Origin: Vibrio tapetis subsp. tapetis
GTDB lineage: Bacteria; Pseudomonadota; Gammaproteobacteria; Enterobacterales; Vibrionaceae
DNA: 64,000 nucleotides
Assembly: GCF_900233005.1 (NCBI RefSeq)
Contig: NZ_LT960611.1
Span: 2,728,001-2,792,000 of the forward strand
Reading direction: 5' to 3'
Part shown: positions 36,194 through 47,914 of the stretch, piece after piece
Numbering within the stretch: position 1 is the stretch's first letter
Layout of the letters: every line of letters starts with the position of its first letter
Translations under genes and position numbers: made by a program
The notes under the pieces: model-generated
What the model was told of the DNA's origin: nothing
Databases searched by the model: none
The model's input: the letters and a program-made list of their open reading frames with translations, nothing else

Positions 36194-37662
36194 TGGGTAA
36201 GCCTACTGGATTTTTAGAACATGGTCGTGAGCTTCCAAAAAAGCTCGACCCGTCGGTTCGAATTGAAGACAACAAAGAATTCGTACTAAACGACGAATTT
36301 GGCGAAAAAATCGGTACTCAAGCATCACGTTGTATGGACTGTGGCGTACCGTTTTGTCACAGCGGTTGTCCTATTGGTAACATCATTCCTGAATTTAACG
36401 ATGCGGTTTATCGTGATAGCTGGGAAGAAGCTTGGAACATTCTAAGCTCGACCAATAACTTCCCTGAATTTACTGGTCGTGTATGCCCATCTCCGTGTGA
36501 GAGTGCCTGTGTTCTTGGTATCAACCAAGATCCAATCACGATTTGTAATATCGAGAAAACCATTGTAGAAACCGCCTATCGCGAAGGCTACGCTAAGCCA
36601 AAAACACCGCGTTCTCGCACCGGTAAAACCATTGCGATCATCGGTTCTGGCCCGGCAGGTCTTGCTGCGGCGGAACAGCTGAACAGCGCAGGTCATACTG
36701 TTACGGTTTTTGAGCGAGATGAAAAAGTAGGCGGATTACTGCGTTTTGGTATCCCCGACTTTAAGCTTGGTATGGACGTGATTGATCGTAAGATCAATAT
36801 GATGGCTGACGCTGGTGTTGAGTTCAAAGTAAATCAGCACATTGGTGTCGACGTTAATGCTCAACAACTTCGTCAAGATTTCGATGTTGTATTGCTAACC
36901 GGTGGTTCTACTGTCCCTCGCGATCTGCCAATTCCTGGCCGAGAGCTAAAAGGCGTGCATTTTGCAATGGAATTTCTCGGCCAAAACAACCGTCGCGCTA
37001 ACGGCTTAGATCTGAAAACTGAAGAGATCCACGCTAAAGACAAGCACATTGTTGTGATTGGTGGTGGTGATACTGGTTCTGACTGTGTCGGCACATCAAA
37101 CCGTCATAAAGCGGCAAGCATCACTCAAGTGGAAATCATGCCGATCCCACCGGAGAAACGTCCGGTTAACATGCCTTGGCCTCAGTACCCAATGATCATG
37201 AAGACAACCACTTCTCATGAGGAGGGCTGTGAGCGTCATTGGAATATTCTGACTAAAGAATTCATCAGTAATGATGAAGGTGAAGTCACAGGTTTACGTA
37301 TTGCCGATATCGTATGGCAAGACGCTAAACCAGGTGAACGCCCAGGGTTTGAAGAAGTTGCAGCGACTGAGCGTGTTATCCCTTGTGACATGGCATTCTT
37401 AGCGATGGGGTTCTTACACCCAGAGCCAACAGGTGTGCTAGCTCAACTGGATATTAAACTTGATGAGCGCGGTAACGTAGCGACTGAAGGTTATGCAACT
37501 AGCCAAAAAGGCGTGTTTGCTGCCGGAGATATGCGTACAGGCCAGTCTTTGGTTGTTCGTTGTATTAACGAAGGCCGTGAATGTGCTCGCGAAATCGATG
37601 CTTACCTTATGGGTGGTACAAATCTAGAAGCTAGAGCGAACTCGCTCATGCTTTCAGCATAA
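36193..37662 (+). CDS. gltD: Glutamate synthase small subunit (GltD 1)
   Basis: This FAD/NADPH subunit feeds electrons through two 4Fe-4S clusters to GltB. The 489-aa product has the N-terminal cluster cysteines ([14 protein letters not shown], then CPSPCESAC). The FAD-binding motif is [13 protein letters not shown] (about 151-163) and the NADPH motif is [10 protein letters not shown]. It is coupled to gltB 1 by a TAATG overlap and followed by a terminator, so 31649-37662 is a two-gene operon. Confidence 0.96.
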   Translation: MGKPTGFLEHGRELPKKLDPSVRIEDNKEFVLNDEFGEKIGTQASRCMDCGVPFCHSGCPIGNIIPEFNDAVYRDSWEEAWNILSSTNNFPEFTGRVCPSPCESACVLGINQDPITICNIEKTIVETAYREGYAKPKTPRSRTGKTIAIIGSGPAGLAAAEQLNSAGHTVTVFERDEKVGGLLRFGIPDFKLGMDVIDRKINMMADAGVEFKVNQHIGVDVNAQQLRQDFDVVLLTGGSTVPRDLPIPGRELKGVHFAMEFLGQNNRRANGLDLKTEEIHAKDKHIVVIGGGDTGSDCVGTSNRHKAASITQVEIMPIPPEKRPVNMPWPQYPMIMKTTTSHEEGCERHWNILTKEFISNDEGEVTGLRIADIVWQDAKPGERPGFEEVAATERVIPCDMAFLAMGFLHPEPTGVLAQLDIKLDERGNVATEGYATSQKGVFAAGDMRTGQSLVVRCINEGRECAREIDAYLMGGTNLEARANSLMLSA

Positions 37663-37688
37663 ATAACTATAAATAGTTCCTTCCTATT

Positions 37689-37720
37689 GGCCGGCAGATT
37701 GTCCTCTGCTGGCCTTTTTT
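37689..37720 (+). terminator. Terminator of the first GOGAT operon
   Basis: GGCCGGCAGA pairs with TCTGCTGGCC (one G-T wobble) around TTGTCC, followed by T6. The 371 bp from here to the second gltB otherwise hold only an AT-rich promoter region and no gene. Confidence 0.93.
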
Positions 37721-38033
37721 CGTTTTATATCTAGCCTATTGCTCGCTTTTTTAAGTGAAAGCCTTTCATCAACCAACGTAGAATGCATCCCCTCAATTAT
37801 CTAGAACTAAAATAAGACCTCTTACCTAATTCCGAGTAATTCCCTAAAAAACTAAGATACACCAAACAAACCACTGAATACTTGACCTTCAAAGTGATTC
37901 CCTATACGTTGTAATGTCGAAAAAACAAAATAGCAACAAACCATTAAAATAAGAATAACGCGTTGTATTCGCGTAACTCCATAAGAATCAGTCATTTTCT
38001 GCTAGGAAGGCAGTAAGCAAAAGGAGAATTGCA

Positions 38034-41000
38034 ATGACGCTTTACGATCCTTATCTTGAAAAAGATAACTGTGGTTTTGGGTTAATCGCCCACATGAAAG
38101 GCAAGCCAAGTCATAAACTTGTCCGTACGGCTATATCAGCACTCGATAGGATGACCCACCGTGGCGGGATCGCTGCGGACGGTAAAACCGGTGATGGCTG
38201 TGGTTTGTTGCTACAAAAACCTGACTCCTATTTACGGTTAGTGGCACAAGAACAAAACTGGAATCTGGGAAAGCAATACGCCATAGGCATGATCTTCTTC
38301 AATCAGGATCCCGTTAAAGCGGCCTCCACCAAAGCCGTCATCAATGAAGAGCTCGCTAAAGAAACCCTTACCATTGCAGGTTGGCGAATCGTTCCGACCA
38401 ACTCCGACGTACTCGGGCCGATTGCAAAACAATCCGTCCCTAACATTGAACAAGTGTTCATTAATGCGCCTGCGGGTTGGCAAAATCGAGATATTGAACG
38501 GCGCCTTTATATCGCAAGGCGTCGAATAGAAAAACGAATTACTGACGATAATGAATTCTACATTTGCAGCCTTTCCACCCAGGTCATTGTTTTCAAAGGA
38601 TTGTGCATGCCTGCTGATCTGCCAAGATTCTACTTAGATCTGGCAGACTTACGTATGGAATCGGCCATTTGCTTATTCCACCAGCGCTTCTCAACCAACA
38701 CTCAGCCACGCTGGCCGTTGGCACAGCCCTTTAGATACCTCGCTCACAATGGCGAAATCAACACCATTGAAGGCAACCGTCAATGGGCTAGAGCGCGAGC
38801 GTATAAATTCAGCTCACCATTACTTCCTGACTTACACACTGCTGCACCTTTTGTTAATGAGGTAGGATCAGACTCGTCTAGCCTAGATAATATGTTAGAT
38901 CTTTTCTTAGCTGGCGGCATGGATATCTTCCGAGCCATGAGAATGCTAGTGCCGCCTGCTTGGCAAAATCACCCTGATATGGATGAAGATCTACGCGCAT
39001 TTTACGATTTCAATTCAAAGCACATGGAACCATGGGATGGCCCAGCAGGTATCGTATTATCTGACGGCCGTTACGCCGCCTGTAACCTGGATCGAAACGG
39101 CTTACGACCAGCACGTTATGTCATCACCAAAGATAACCTCATCACTTTGGCGTCTGAAGTCGGTATTTGGGATTACGCCCCAGATGAAGTGGCTGAAAAA
39201 GGACGAGTTGGCCCTGGTGAATTGCTTGTAGTTGATACCAAAGAAGGAAAACTCTGGTTATCAGATGAAATAGACAATGACCTTAAAAATAGGCATCCGT
39301 ATAAGCAATGGATGCAGGAGAACGTACATCGTCTAACACCGTTTTCTGAATTGGCGGAAACCAACATTGGAAAACGCAGTTTTGAAGACAGCCAATTAAA
39401 AATCTATCAAAAACAATTTGCGATGAACCGTGAGGAAATTGATAGCGTCATTAGGGTGTTAGCAGACATGGGGCAAGAAGCCACCGGGTCTATGGGTGAT
39501 GACGCACCTATGGCAGTCTTGTCTTCCAAAGAACGCCTCATAACCGACTATTTCAGGCAAAAATTTGCTCAGGTGACCAACCCACCCATCGATCCTTTGC
39601 GAGAAAAACACGTCATGTCTTTAGCCACCAGTATTGGTCAAGAGATGAACGTCTTTTGTGAAACCGACGGGCACGCGCATAGAGTAAGCTTTGACTCCCC
39701 TATTTTGCTCTATTCTGACATGCAGCAACTGCTTGAATTGAATAAAGAGTATTATAAAAACACCCTATTAGACATCAATTTTGACCCAACGAAGACCTCA
39801 TTAGAGCAAGCGATTTTATCCATCTGTGATCAGGCTGAAACCTCAGTACGCCAAGGATCTGTTTTAGTCATTCTCTCTGATCGTTTGTTATCAAAAGACA
39901 CCCTGCCTATCCCGGCAGCAATGGCCGTTGGCGCGGTACAAACAAGACTAGCAAACGCCAATTTAAGATGCGATGCCAACATCATTGTGGAAACAGCAAC
40001 GGCCCGAGACCCACATCAATTTGCCGTATTACTCGGCTTTGGCGCAACGGCTATCTACCCATATTTAGCTTATGAAACCCTTGCTAAGATCATTGACGAT
40101 GGCGTTATTGATAAGAGCTACAGTCAAGCGATGATCAACTATCGTAATGGCATCAACAAAGGGTTATTTAAGATCATGTCCAAAATGGGCATTTCTACTA
40201 TCGCCTCTTATCGTTGTTCGCAATTGTTTGAAGCGGTAGGACTGCACGACGAGGTCGTCAGCTTATGCTTTAACGGTGTATCGGCTCGGATTCAAGGAGC
40301 TAGCTTCCCTGAGTTTCAACAAGATCTCGTTAACCTTGCACGTAAAGCTTGGGCAAAACGCAAGCCTATTGATCACGGTGGTTTGTTGAAATACGTACAT
40401 GGTGGTGAGTTTCATGCCTATAACCCAGACGTAGTCAGCACACTACAAACGGCTGTAAAATCAGGCGATAAGCAAGACTACCAAAGCTATGCAAATCAGG
40501 TTAATTCAAGGCCCGTCACGACGCTACGGGACCTAATGCAACTGAAGATGTCAGCGCATCCCTTAGCACTGGAGAAAGTTGAACCTAACTCTGAGCTATT
40601 CAAACTCTTTGACTCTGCAGCAATGTCTATCGGGGCACTTAGCCCTGAAGCACACCAAGCCCTCGCAATCGCAATGAACCAACTCGGTGGGTACTCAAAT
40701 TCCGGTGAGGGCGGTGAAGATCCGGCTCGTTTTGGTACCAATCGAAACTCTCGAATTAAACAAATTGCATCCGGTCGTTTTGGTGTGACACCACACTACT
40801 TAACCAATGCCGATGTACTGCAAATTAAAGTCGCCCAAGGAGCGAAACCGGGGGAAGGCGGTCAACTGCCGGGCCATAAAGTGACGGCTGAAATTGCCAA
40901 ACTTCGCCACTCTGTGCAAGGCGTAACTCTGATATCTCCACCCCCCCACCACGATATCTACTCAATTGAAGATTTAGCTCAATTGATTTTTGATTTAAAG

Positions 41001-42497
41001 CAAGTGAACCCAGAAGCCTTGGTCTCGGTCAAGTTAGTATCGGAACCAGGCGTTGGCACCATCGCGACAGGTGTTGCCAAAGCCTATGCCGACCTCATTA
41101 CGATTTCAGGCTACGATGGTGGGACGGCAGCAAGCCCAATCACCTCAGTCAAATACGCAGGTAGCCCGTGGGAACTAGGCTTAGCGGAAACTCAGCAAGC
41201 ACTGGTTGCCAATGGTTTACGTCATAAAATACGCCTGCAAGTTGATGGCGGCTTAAAAACCGGATTAGACGTCGTTAAAGCCGCGATATTAGGTGCTGAA
41301 AGCTTCGGTTTTGGTACTGCCCCTATGGTTGCTATCGGCTGTAAATTCTTACGTATTTGCCACTTAAACAATTGTGCTACTGGTGTCGCAACACAAGATG
41401 AAACGCTAAGAAATACCTACTTTAAAGGCTTACCTGACATGGTCGTCAATTACTTCACCGGCCTTGCCGACGAAGTGCGCATGTTGCTGTCTGGGCTTGG
41501 AGTAGAGAAACTCACTGATTTAATCGGCAGAACTGATTTACTCGACGTGATTGAAGGAAAAACAGCAAAACAAACTAAGCTCGATCTTTCTTCTGTCTTG
41601 GCAGCACCGGAGTCTCCTGAAAACCACCCTGTATTTTGGAGTGAACCTAACGCGCCATTTGACCGAGCAGAACTCAACAGCAAAATTGTTGAAGACGCGC
41701 TGCAAGCCGTCCAGAAAAGACAAAGCACCAGCCTATACTACGACGTGATCAATACCGACAGGTCTATCGGTGCTCGGTTGTCTGGCGAAATCGCCAAACG
41801 TTATGGCAATCAAGGCTTGGCTGCTAGTCCGATTAAAATTCACTTAAATGGCACTGCAGGCCAATCCCTTGGGGTCTGGAATGCGGGTGGTGTCGATCTC
41901 TACTTAACCGGTGATGCCAACGATTATGTCGGCAAGGGCATGGCGGGTGGCAAAATTGTTATTCACCCTCACGTAGGTACGACCTTTAAATGCAATGAAG
42001 CGACCATCATAGGTAATACCTGCTTATACGGCGCAACCGGTGGTAAATTGTTTGCTGCGGGTAAAGCGGGTGAACGCTTTGGGGTAAGGAACTCAGGTAC
42101 TATCTCTGTCATTGAAGGCGCTGGTGATAACGCATGTGAATACATGACTGGCGGCATTATTGCGATCCTTGGTGCAACGGGCGTCAACTTTGGCGCGGGC
42201 ATGACCGGGGGTTTTGCCTATGTTTTAGATGAAAATCAAGACTTCCAAGGTCGCGTTAACTCCGAATCGGTAGAAGCGGTCGCATTAAGTCAGCTGCCTA
42301 TTCACCAAGAACATTTACGTGGTTTGATTGCAGAGCACTTAGAACTCACCCACTCAGCACATGCAGAGAACATCCTCGCTAATTTTGACGAATGGATTCC
42401 TCAATTTTACTTGGTAAAACCGCAAGCCTCAGAACTTAGCACATTGCTCGGGCACCAAAGCCGAAGCGCTGCTGAATTACGCGTGCAAGCACAATAA
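38034..42497 (+). CDS. gltB: Glutamate synthase large subunit, enterobacterial type (GltB 2)
   Basis: This has the same reaction as the gene at 31649 but belongs to a different lineage. The 1487-aa product begins MTLYDPYLEKDNCGFGLIAH, so the mature enzyme would start at Cys13 after a 12-residue propeptide. It shows SGEGGEDPARFGTNRNSR, the 3Fe-4S motif CHLNNCATG and the C-terminal ending GHQSRSAAELRVQAQ, the last all but identical to E. coli GltB. AAAGGAGAA lies seven bases before the ATG. The gap to gltD 2 is 24 bp. Confidence 0.97.
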   Translation: MTLYDPYLEKDNCGFGLIAHMKGKPSHKLVRTAISALDRMTHRGGIAADGKTGDGCGLLLQKPDSYLRLVAQEQNWNLGKQYAIGMIFFNQDPVKAASTKAVINEELAKETLTIAGWRIVPTNSDVLGPIAKQSVPNIEQVFINAPAGWQNRDIERRLYIARRRIEKRITDDNEFYICSLSTQVIVFKGLCMPADLPRFYLDLADLRMESAICLFHQRFSTNTQPRWPLAQPFRYLAHNGEINTIEGNRQWARARAYKFSSPLLPDLHTAAPFVNEVGSDSSSLDNMLDLFLAGGMDIFRAMRMLVPPAWQNHPDMDEDLRAFYDFNSKHMEPWDGPAGIVLSDGRYAACNLDRNGLRPARYVITKDNLITLASEVGIWDYAPDEVAEKGRVGPGELLVVDTKEGKLWLSDEIDNDLKNRHPYKQWMQENVHRLTPFSELAETNIGKRSFEDSQLKIYQKQFAMNREEIDSVIRVLADMGQEATGSMGDDAPMAVLSSKERLITDYFRQKFAQVTNPPIDPLREKHVMSLATSIGQEMNVFCETDGHAHRVSFDSPILLYSDMQQLLELNKEYYKNTLLDINFDPTKTSLEQAILSICDQAETSVRQGSVLVILSDRLLSKDTLPIPAAMAVGAVQTRLANANLRCDANIIVETATARDPHQFAVLLGFGATAIYPYLAYETLAKIIDDGVIDKSYSQAMINYRNGINKGLFKIMSKMGISTIASYRCSQLFEAVGLHDEVVSLCFNGVSARIQGASFPEFQQDLVNLARKAWAKRKPIDHGGLLKYVHGGEFHAYNPDVVSTLQTAVKSGDKQDYQSYANQVNSRPVTTLRDLMQLKMSAHPLALEKVEPNSELFKLFDSAAMSIGALSPEAHQALAIAMNQLGGYSNSGEGGEDPARFGTNRNSRIKQIASGRFGVTPHYLTNADVLQIKVAQGAKPGEGGQLPGHKVTAEIAKLRHSVQGVTLISPPPHHDIYSIEDLAQLIFDLKQVNPEALVSVKLVSEPGVGTIATGVAKAYADLITISGYDGGTAASPITSVKYAGSPWELGLAETQQALVANGLRHKIRLQVDGGLKTGLDVVKAAILGAESFGFGTAPMVAIGCKFLRICHLNNCATGVATQDETLRNTYFKGLPDMVVNYFTGLADEVRMLLSGLGVEKLTDLIGRTDLLDVIEGKTAKQTKLDLSSVLAAPESPENHPVFWSEPNAPFDRAELNSKIVEDALQAVQKRQSTSLYYDVINTDRSIGARLSGEIAKRYGNQGLAASPIKIHLNGTAGQSLGVWNAGGVDLYLTGDANDYVGKGMAGGKIVIHPHVGTTFKCNEATIIGNTCLYGATGGKLFAAGKAGERFGVRNSGTISVIEGAGDNACEYMTGGIIAILGATGVNFGAGMTGGFAYVLDENQDFQGRVNSESVEAVALSQLPIHQEHLRGLIAEHLELTHSAHAENILANFDEWIPQFYLVKPQASELSTLLGHQSRSAAELRVQAQ

Positions 42498-43934
<1,437 letters not shown>

Positions 43935-43951
43935 CTTAAGTGTTAGATCAG

Positions 43952-43994
43952 AAAAAACGAGAGGCGAAATACTCCGGTGTTTCACCCTCTCGTG
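43952..43994. repeat. Inverted repeat after the second gltD
   Basis: ACGAGAGG (43958-43965) and CCTCTCGT (43986-43993) pair, with an inner GAAA/TTTC. Six A's precede it and no T-run follows on the plus strand. A terminator would therefore face the minus strand, where no gene ends. On the plus strand it may mark the 3' end of the GOGAT mRNA. Confidence 0.5.
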
Positions 43995-44022
43995 AAATCA
44001 ACATACAAACAAAGGCAACACT

Positions 44023-44463
44023 ATGGACATGTTAAAAACTCTGTCAGCTACTTTTCTTGTAATAACGTTGAGTGCCTGCAGTAAGAACGTATCAAGTATG
44101 GCAGATAGAACTGCCGAGCCATGCGCAGACAAACCAAACTGTGTATCGACACAAGACACACGACCTGATCATCACTTGGCCAGCTATGAGTTAGTAAGTA
44201 CTGACACCAATATCAACGCCGTTGAGCAAGCCGCTCTGACATTACATAACGCCAAAACCGCAGAAAAAACTCAAGACTATTTGCGCATTGAATGCACCAG
44301 TTCGGTCTTTCGCTTTGTGGACGACTTAGAAATTCGAATTAATGACGGTCGACTATTGGTACGTTCCGAGTCCCGAACGGGTCATTCTGATTTTGGCGTT
44401 AACCGAGAACGAGCCGATTCACTGCGCCTTAAGTTAATCGATGCAAACATCATTAAGCCCTAA
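44023..44463 (+). CDS. DUF1499 lipoprotein
   Basis: The 146-aa product has a signal peptide ending in LSAC (Cys19), so it should be a lipoprotein. The mature part matches the DUF1499 pattern: KPNCVST near the start, YLRIECTSSVFRFVDDLEIRI in the middle and SRTGHSDFGVNRERADSLR near the end. DUF1499 proteins have no settled function. It lies between the GOGAT operon and mtnN. Confidence 0.85.
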   Translation: MDMLKTLSATFLVITLSACSKNVSSMADRTAEPCADKPNCVSTQDTRPDHHLASYELVSTDTNINAVEQAALTLHNAKTAEKTQDYLRIECTSSVFRFVDDLEIRINDGRLLVRSESRTGHSDFGVNRERADSLRLKLIDANIIKP

Positions 44464-44536
44464 GCTAAAATTCTACAGCATCATTTTTCCATGCTACAAT
44501 TTGCAAAATACCAATTCACAAACATAGAGATAACAG

Positions 44537-45235
44537 ATGAAACTTGGCATTATTGGCGCAATGGAACAAGAAGTTGCTATTTTAAAATCAGCTCTCACTA
44601 ACTGTGTAGAAGAATCACGTGGTGGTTGCACTTTTTACACCGGCCAACTTAACGGTGTTGACGTCATTTTACTTCAATCTGGCATTGGTAAAGTCGCGGC
44701 TGCGGTTGGAACCGCGCTATTGCTAGAAATTTACCAACCTGAAGCTGTGATCAATACAGGCAGTGCGGGTGGCTTTGATAGCACATTAAATCTTGGTGAT
44801 GTTGTTATCTCAACAGAAGTTCGCCACCACGATGCTGACGTAACCGCATTTGGCTACGAAATGGGGCAAATGGCCGGTCAACCTGCCGCTTACCTAGCAG
44901 ACGAAAAAATGATGCAAGTTGCAGAGCAAGCACTTGAAAAAATGTCTGATACCCACGCTGTACGCGGCTTAATCTGTACTGGCGATGCTTTTGTCTGCAG
45001 CGCTGAACGCCAAGAGTACATTCGTAAGCACTTCCCTAGCGTTATCGCTGTAGAGATGGAAGCATCAGCCATCGCGCAAACTTGTCACCAATTCAAAGTA
45101 CCATTTGTTGTTGTACGTGCTATTTCTGACGTTGCTGACAAAGAGTCTCCAATGAGCTTTGACGAATTCTTGCCTCTCGCTGCGAAAAGCTCATCAGAAA
45201 TGGTTAGCAACATGGCCGAGATCCTGCGCAAATAA
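44537..45235 (+). CDS. mtnN: 5'-methylthioadenosine/S-adenosylhomocysteine nucleosidase
   Basis: MtnN (Pfs) cleaves adenine from MTA and SAH, recycling methionine and supplying the precursor of the LuxS signal AI-2 in vibrios. The 232-aa product has Glu12 in GAMEQEVA and the substrate-binding segment VEMEASAI (about 172-179). The catalytic aspartate is in RAISDVAD (about 194-201). Length is standard. It ends 4 bp before cbiB, consistent with an mtnN-cbiB-btuF unit. Confidence 0.97.
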   Translation: MKLGIIGAMEQEVAILKSALTNCVEESRGGCTFYTGQLNGVDVILLQSGIGKVAAAVGTALLLEIYQPEAVINTGSAGGFDSTLNLGDVVISTEVRHHDADVTAFGYEMGQMAGQPAAYLADEKMMQVAEQALEKMSDTHAVRGLICTGDAFVCSAERQEYIRKHFPSVIAVEMEASAIAQTCHQFKVPFVVVRAISDVADKESPMSFDEFLPLAAKSSSEMVSNMAEILRK

Positions 45236-45239
45236 TTCT

Positions 45240-46196
45240 ATGATGGAAGAGCTGTTCGGTAAGCTTTATTCCAACGGTGCCCTACTCGTGATGTGGGGCG
45301 CTATCTTATTCCATCTGATCCTCCCTATCCCTAAAGCTGTCCATCCTGCGACCTTATGGCATAAATTTGCAGAGATCCTTGCAAACAAGGTCAACTTGAA
45401 TCATAGCTACAATCAAAGTCACGTGTCTGGCATGCTAGCGTGGGGGTTAATGATCCTTCCTGCGTGGTTGTTCTTCTGGGCACTAAAGCCGTTAGTTTGG
45501 CAACCGCAAGCATTTGAAATGGCGCTTCTTTTACTCGCCATTGATTGGCGAAGCAATGAGTCTTTAGCCAAACAATTGATTGAGTCACTAGGCAAAGAAG
45601 ACAAAAAACGTGCACGCCGAGAATTAGAGCCCTTTGTTAACCGTGATACCAGCTCTCTCTCTCCCTTAGGCCTTGGTAAAGCGGGGGCTGAAACCTTAAT
45701 CTTAGGCTACGGCAGGAATGTCGTTAGTGTCTTATTTTGGTTTGGAGTTGCAGGCGGCACCGGTGCATTTTTATATAGGCTAGTCATGGAGCTTGCAAGA
45801 GCTTGGTCACCAAGCCGCAGTGAATACTCACCATTTGGCTTATTCTCTGTTCGAGCCTTAGCCGTTTTAGACTGGCTTCCTCTTAAGATTTACAGCTTAA
45901 TGATCACCATAGGCAAAAATGGCATGTCGACGTTAAGTGCGTTATTTTCGCAAGCGAAACAATGGCCACTACCCGGCCCTGGTTGGCTGTTAACAGCTGT
46001 CGGTCACAAGCTAGAGTTATCATTAGGTGGCCCTGCTATCTATGGCGATAAAAAAGCCATTCGCCCTAAAATTGGCGGCAGAATTGCCCCTTCGGCTTTC
46101 CATTTAGCGCAAATCCAACACCTTCTCGCTTGGCGGATCTGTGGTTGGATACTCATACAAAGCGCCATTATGATCGCAATTTATCAAGGAATATAA
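45240..46196 (+). CDS. cbiB: Cobalamin biosynthesis protein CbiB/CobD family
   Basis: CbiB/CobD attaches the aminopropanol arm to adenosylcobyric acid and is an integral membrane protein. The 318-aa product has the usual hydrophobic segments. Conserved motifs are visible: RRELEPFVNRDTSSLSPLGL in the first half and LGGPAIYGDKKAIRPKIG near 265-282. Two ATGs in tandem (45240, 45243) follow mtnN closely; no strong ribosome site is visible, so it may depend on coupling. The stop overlaps the btuF start by one base. It probably serves salvage, since no other cob genes are here. Confidence 0.9.
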   Translation: MMEELFGKLYSNGALLVMWGAILFHLILPIPKAVHPATLWHKFAEILANKVNLNHSYNQSHVSGMLAWGLMILPAWLFFWALKPLVWQPQAFEMALLLLAIDWRSNESLAKQLIESLGKEDKKRARRELEPFVNRDTSSLSPLGLGKAGAETLILGYGRNVVSVLFWFGVAGGTGAFLYRLVMELARAWSPSRSEYSPFGLFSVRALAVLDWLPLKIYSLMITIGKNGMSTLSALFSQAKQWPLPGPGWLLTAVGHKLELSLGGPAIYGDKKAIRPKIGGRIAPSAFHLAQIQHLLAWRICGWILIQSAIMIAIYQGI

Positions 46197-47032
46197 TGCA
46201 GTACTTCGCTCGTCTCATAACACTCGCCCTTGTTTTTCTTCTACCTGTGATTATTCACGCTAAACCGGTAGAAAGGGTGATATCTCTTGCTCCACACGCA
46301 ACGGAACTTGCGTATAGCGCAGGTCTAGGAGATAAACTCATTGCCGCTAGCGATCACAGTGACTACCCAGAACAAGCAAAACAACTCGAAAGAGTCGCTA
46401 ATTATCAAGGTATTAAGCTCGAGCGTATTATAACCCTGCAACCGGATCTCATTATTGCTTGGCCAAATGGCAACCCATCAAAAGAGCTTGAAAAGCTAAA
46501 AAAACTGGGGTTTACCATTTTTGAAACCAAAGCTCATTCATTGACGGAAATAGCGAACAGTGTCGAAGCCCTTAGCCAATATGCAGAAGATCCGTCCATC
46601 GGTATTAACAATGCGAATGTATTTCGCCGTGAATTAATCAGCTTGAAAAAAACTTATTCGACCAACAAAAAAGTCCCGTATTTTTATAAATTGAGCGCTA
46701 GCCCAATCATCACCATTGCCCAAAAAGGCTGGCCAAGCGAAGTGTTCCAGTTTTGTGGCGGCAGTAATATATTTGCTGACAGCGCCACTCCCTACCCTCA
46801 AGTTGGCATCGAGCAAGTCGTATTAAGGCGTCCTGAGGTTATTTTTACATCGCGACATGCGGTAATGGATAATGGTCAATGGGCTAAGTGGCATCAGCAA
46901 ATACCCGCCGTTGGGAAGGAGCAAGTTTGGAGCCTAAATGCCAGTTGGATTAATCGCCCAACCATGCGCTCGTTGCAAGCAATTGTTCAAGTGTGCGATT
47001 ACTTCGAACAGGCGAGAAATACAATCGAATAA
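46196..47032 (+). CDS. btuF: Vitamin B12-binding periplasmic protein BtuF
   Basis: BtuF delivers cobalamin to the BtuCD ABC transporter. The 278-aa product has a signal peptide (cut near HAKP, about 22) and a TroA/FecB-like bilobed fold. Family motifs are RVISLAPHATELAYSAG and RPTMRSLQAI at the C terminus. ATG 46196 overlaps the cbiB stop (TAATG), which fixes the start. btuCD are not in this window. Confidence 0.94.
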   Translation: MQYFARLITLALVFLLPVIIHAKPVERVISLAPHATELAYSAGLGDKLIAASDHSDYPEQAKQLERVANYQGIKLERIITLQPDLIIAWPNGNPSKELEKLKKLGFTIFETKAHSLTEIANSVEALSQYAEDPSIGINNANVFRRELISLKKTYSTNKKVPYFYKLSASPIITIAQKGWPSEVFQFCGGSNIFADSATPYPQVGIEQVVLRRPEVIFTSRHAVMDNGQWAKWHQQIPAVGKEQVWSLNASWINRPTMRSLQAIVQVCDYFEQARNTIE

Positions 47033-47171
47033 ACAAGTTGTTTACGGCATTTAACCGAGTTCAAAATCCAGATAATTATGCTGAAAAAGCCGTCTATTTT
47101 AGTCGGAATTATCAACATGATGACGTACAATCCCAGCAGATTTAAATCACTGATCTGGATTCGGCCCTCAC

Positions 47172-47792
47172 ATGGAAATCACTCTTCTTTATTTCATTGA
47201 TATGTTCGGCACCGCCGTATTTGCCATCTCTGGCGTATTGTTAGCCGGTAGGTTAAAAATGGACCCCTTTGGCGTGGTTGTTTTGGCAAGTGTGACGGCT
47301 ATTGGTGGTGGTTCTATTCGAGATATGCTACTTGGCGCCACCCCGATTTTCTGGATAAAAGACACCTTGTACATCTGGGTTATCTTCGTCACCTGCCTGC
47401 TCACGTTACTCTTGGTTCGAAAACCCAAACGAGTTCCTTGGTACGTATTACCCGTGTGTGATGCCGTTGGCTTAGCCGTATTCGTGGGCATTGGTGTCGA
47501 GAAAGCCTTAGTCTATCAAGACTCTTACCTTATCGCCGTGATCATGGGGGTACTGACAGGCTGTGGCGGAGGCATCATCCGTGATGTACTTGCGCGAGAG
47601 ATCCCAATGGTATTAAGAAGTGAAGTGTATGCGACGGCTTGTTTAGCGGGAGGCTTAATTCATACAACCGCTCTGCATTTCGGACTAGATAGCTCGACCT
47701 CACTTCTTATTGGGGTATTCATTACACTTTCTATTCGGCTTGCCGCCATTCGTTGGCATTTATCTCTGCCCACTTTTGCTCTCAATCGATAG
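47172..47792 (+). CDS. yadS: TRIC-type membrane protein YadS (UPF0126)
   Basis: This is a predicted inner-membrane protein of the trimeric intracellular cation channel family. The 206-aa product has about seven membrane segments. It carries two internally repeated glycine motifs, [11 protein letters not shown] (about 47-57) and [15 protein letters not shown] (about 127-141), the hallmark of this twice-repeated fold. Prokaryotic homologues conduct cations in vitro; the cellular role is unclear. It follows btuF as in enterobacteria. Confidence 0.9.
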   Translation: MEITLLYFIDMFGTAVFAISGVLLAGRLKMDPFGVVVLASVTAIGGGSIRDMLLGATPIFWIKDTLYIWVIFVTCLLTLLLVRKPKRVPWYVLPVCDAVGLAVFVGIGVEKALVYQDSYLIAVIMGVLTGCGGGIIRDVLAREIPMVLRSEVYATACLAGGLIHTTALHFGLDSSTSLLIGVFITLSIRLAAIRWHLSLPTFALNR

Positions 47793-47818
47793 CAGCGATC
47801 TTATAAAACAGTTTAGTA

Positions 47819-47845
47819 ATGCGGTGCCATCATGATGCACCGCAT
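47819..47845 (+). terminator. Hairpin after yadS
   Basis: ATGCGGTGC pairs with GCACCGCAT, with an inner AT/AT pair around CATG. The tail is ATTTCTCC, so the T-run is short. It is a probable terminator by position. Confidence 0.6.
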
Positions 47846-47914
47846 TTCTCCCTCTGGTTCATGCCCATCAAATAAGATACAGTCAAACTATCATTCCATA
47901 ATCTCATCATTATT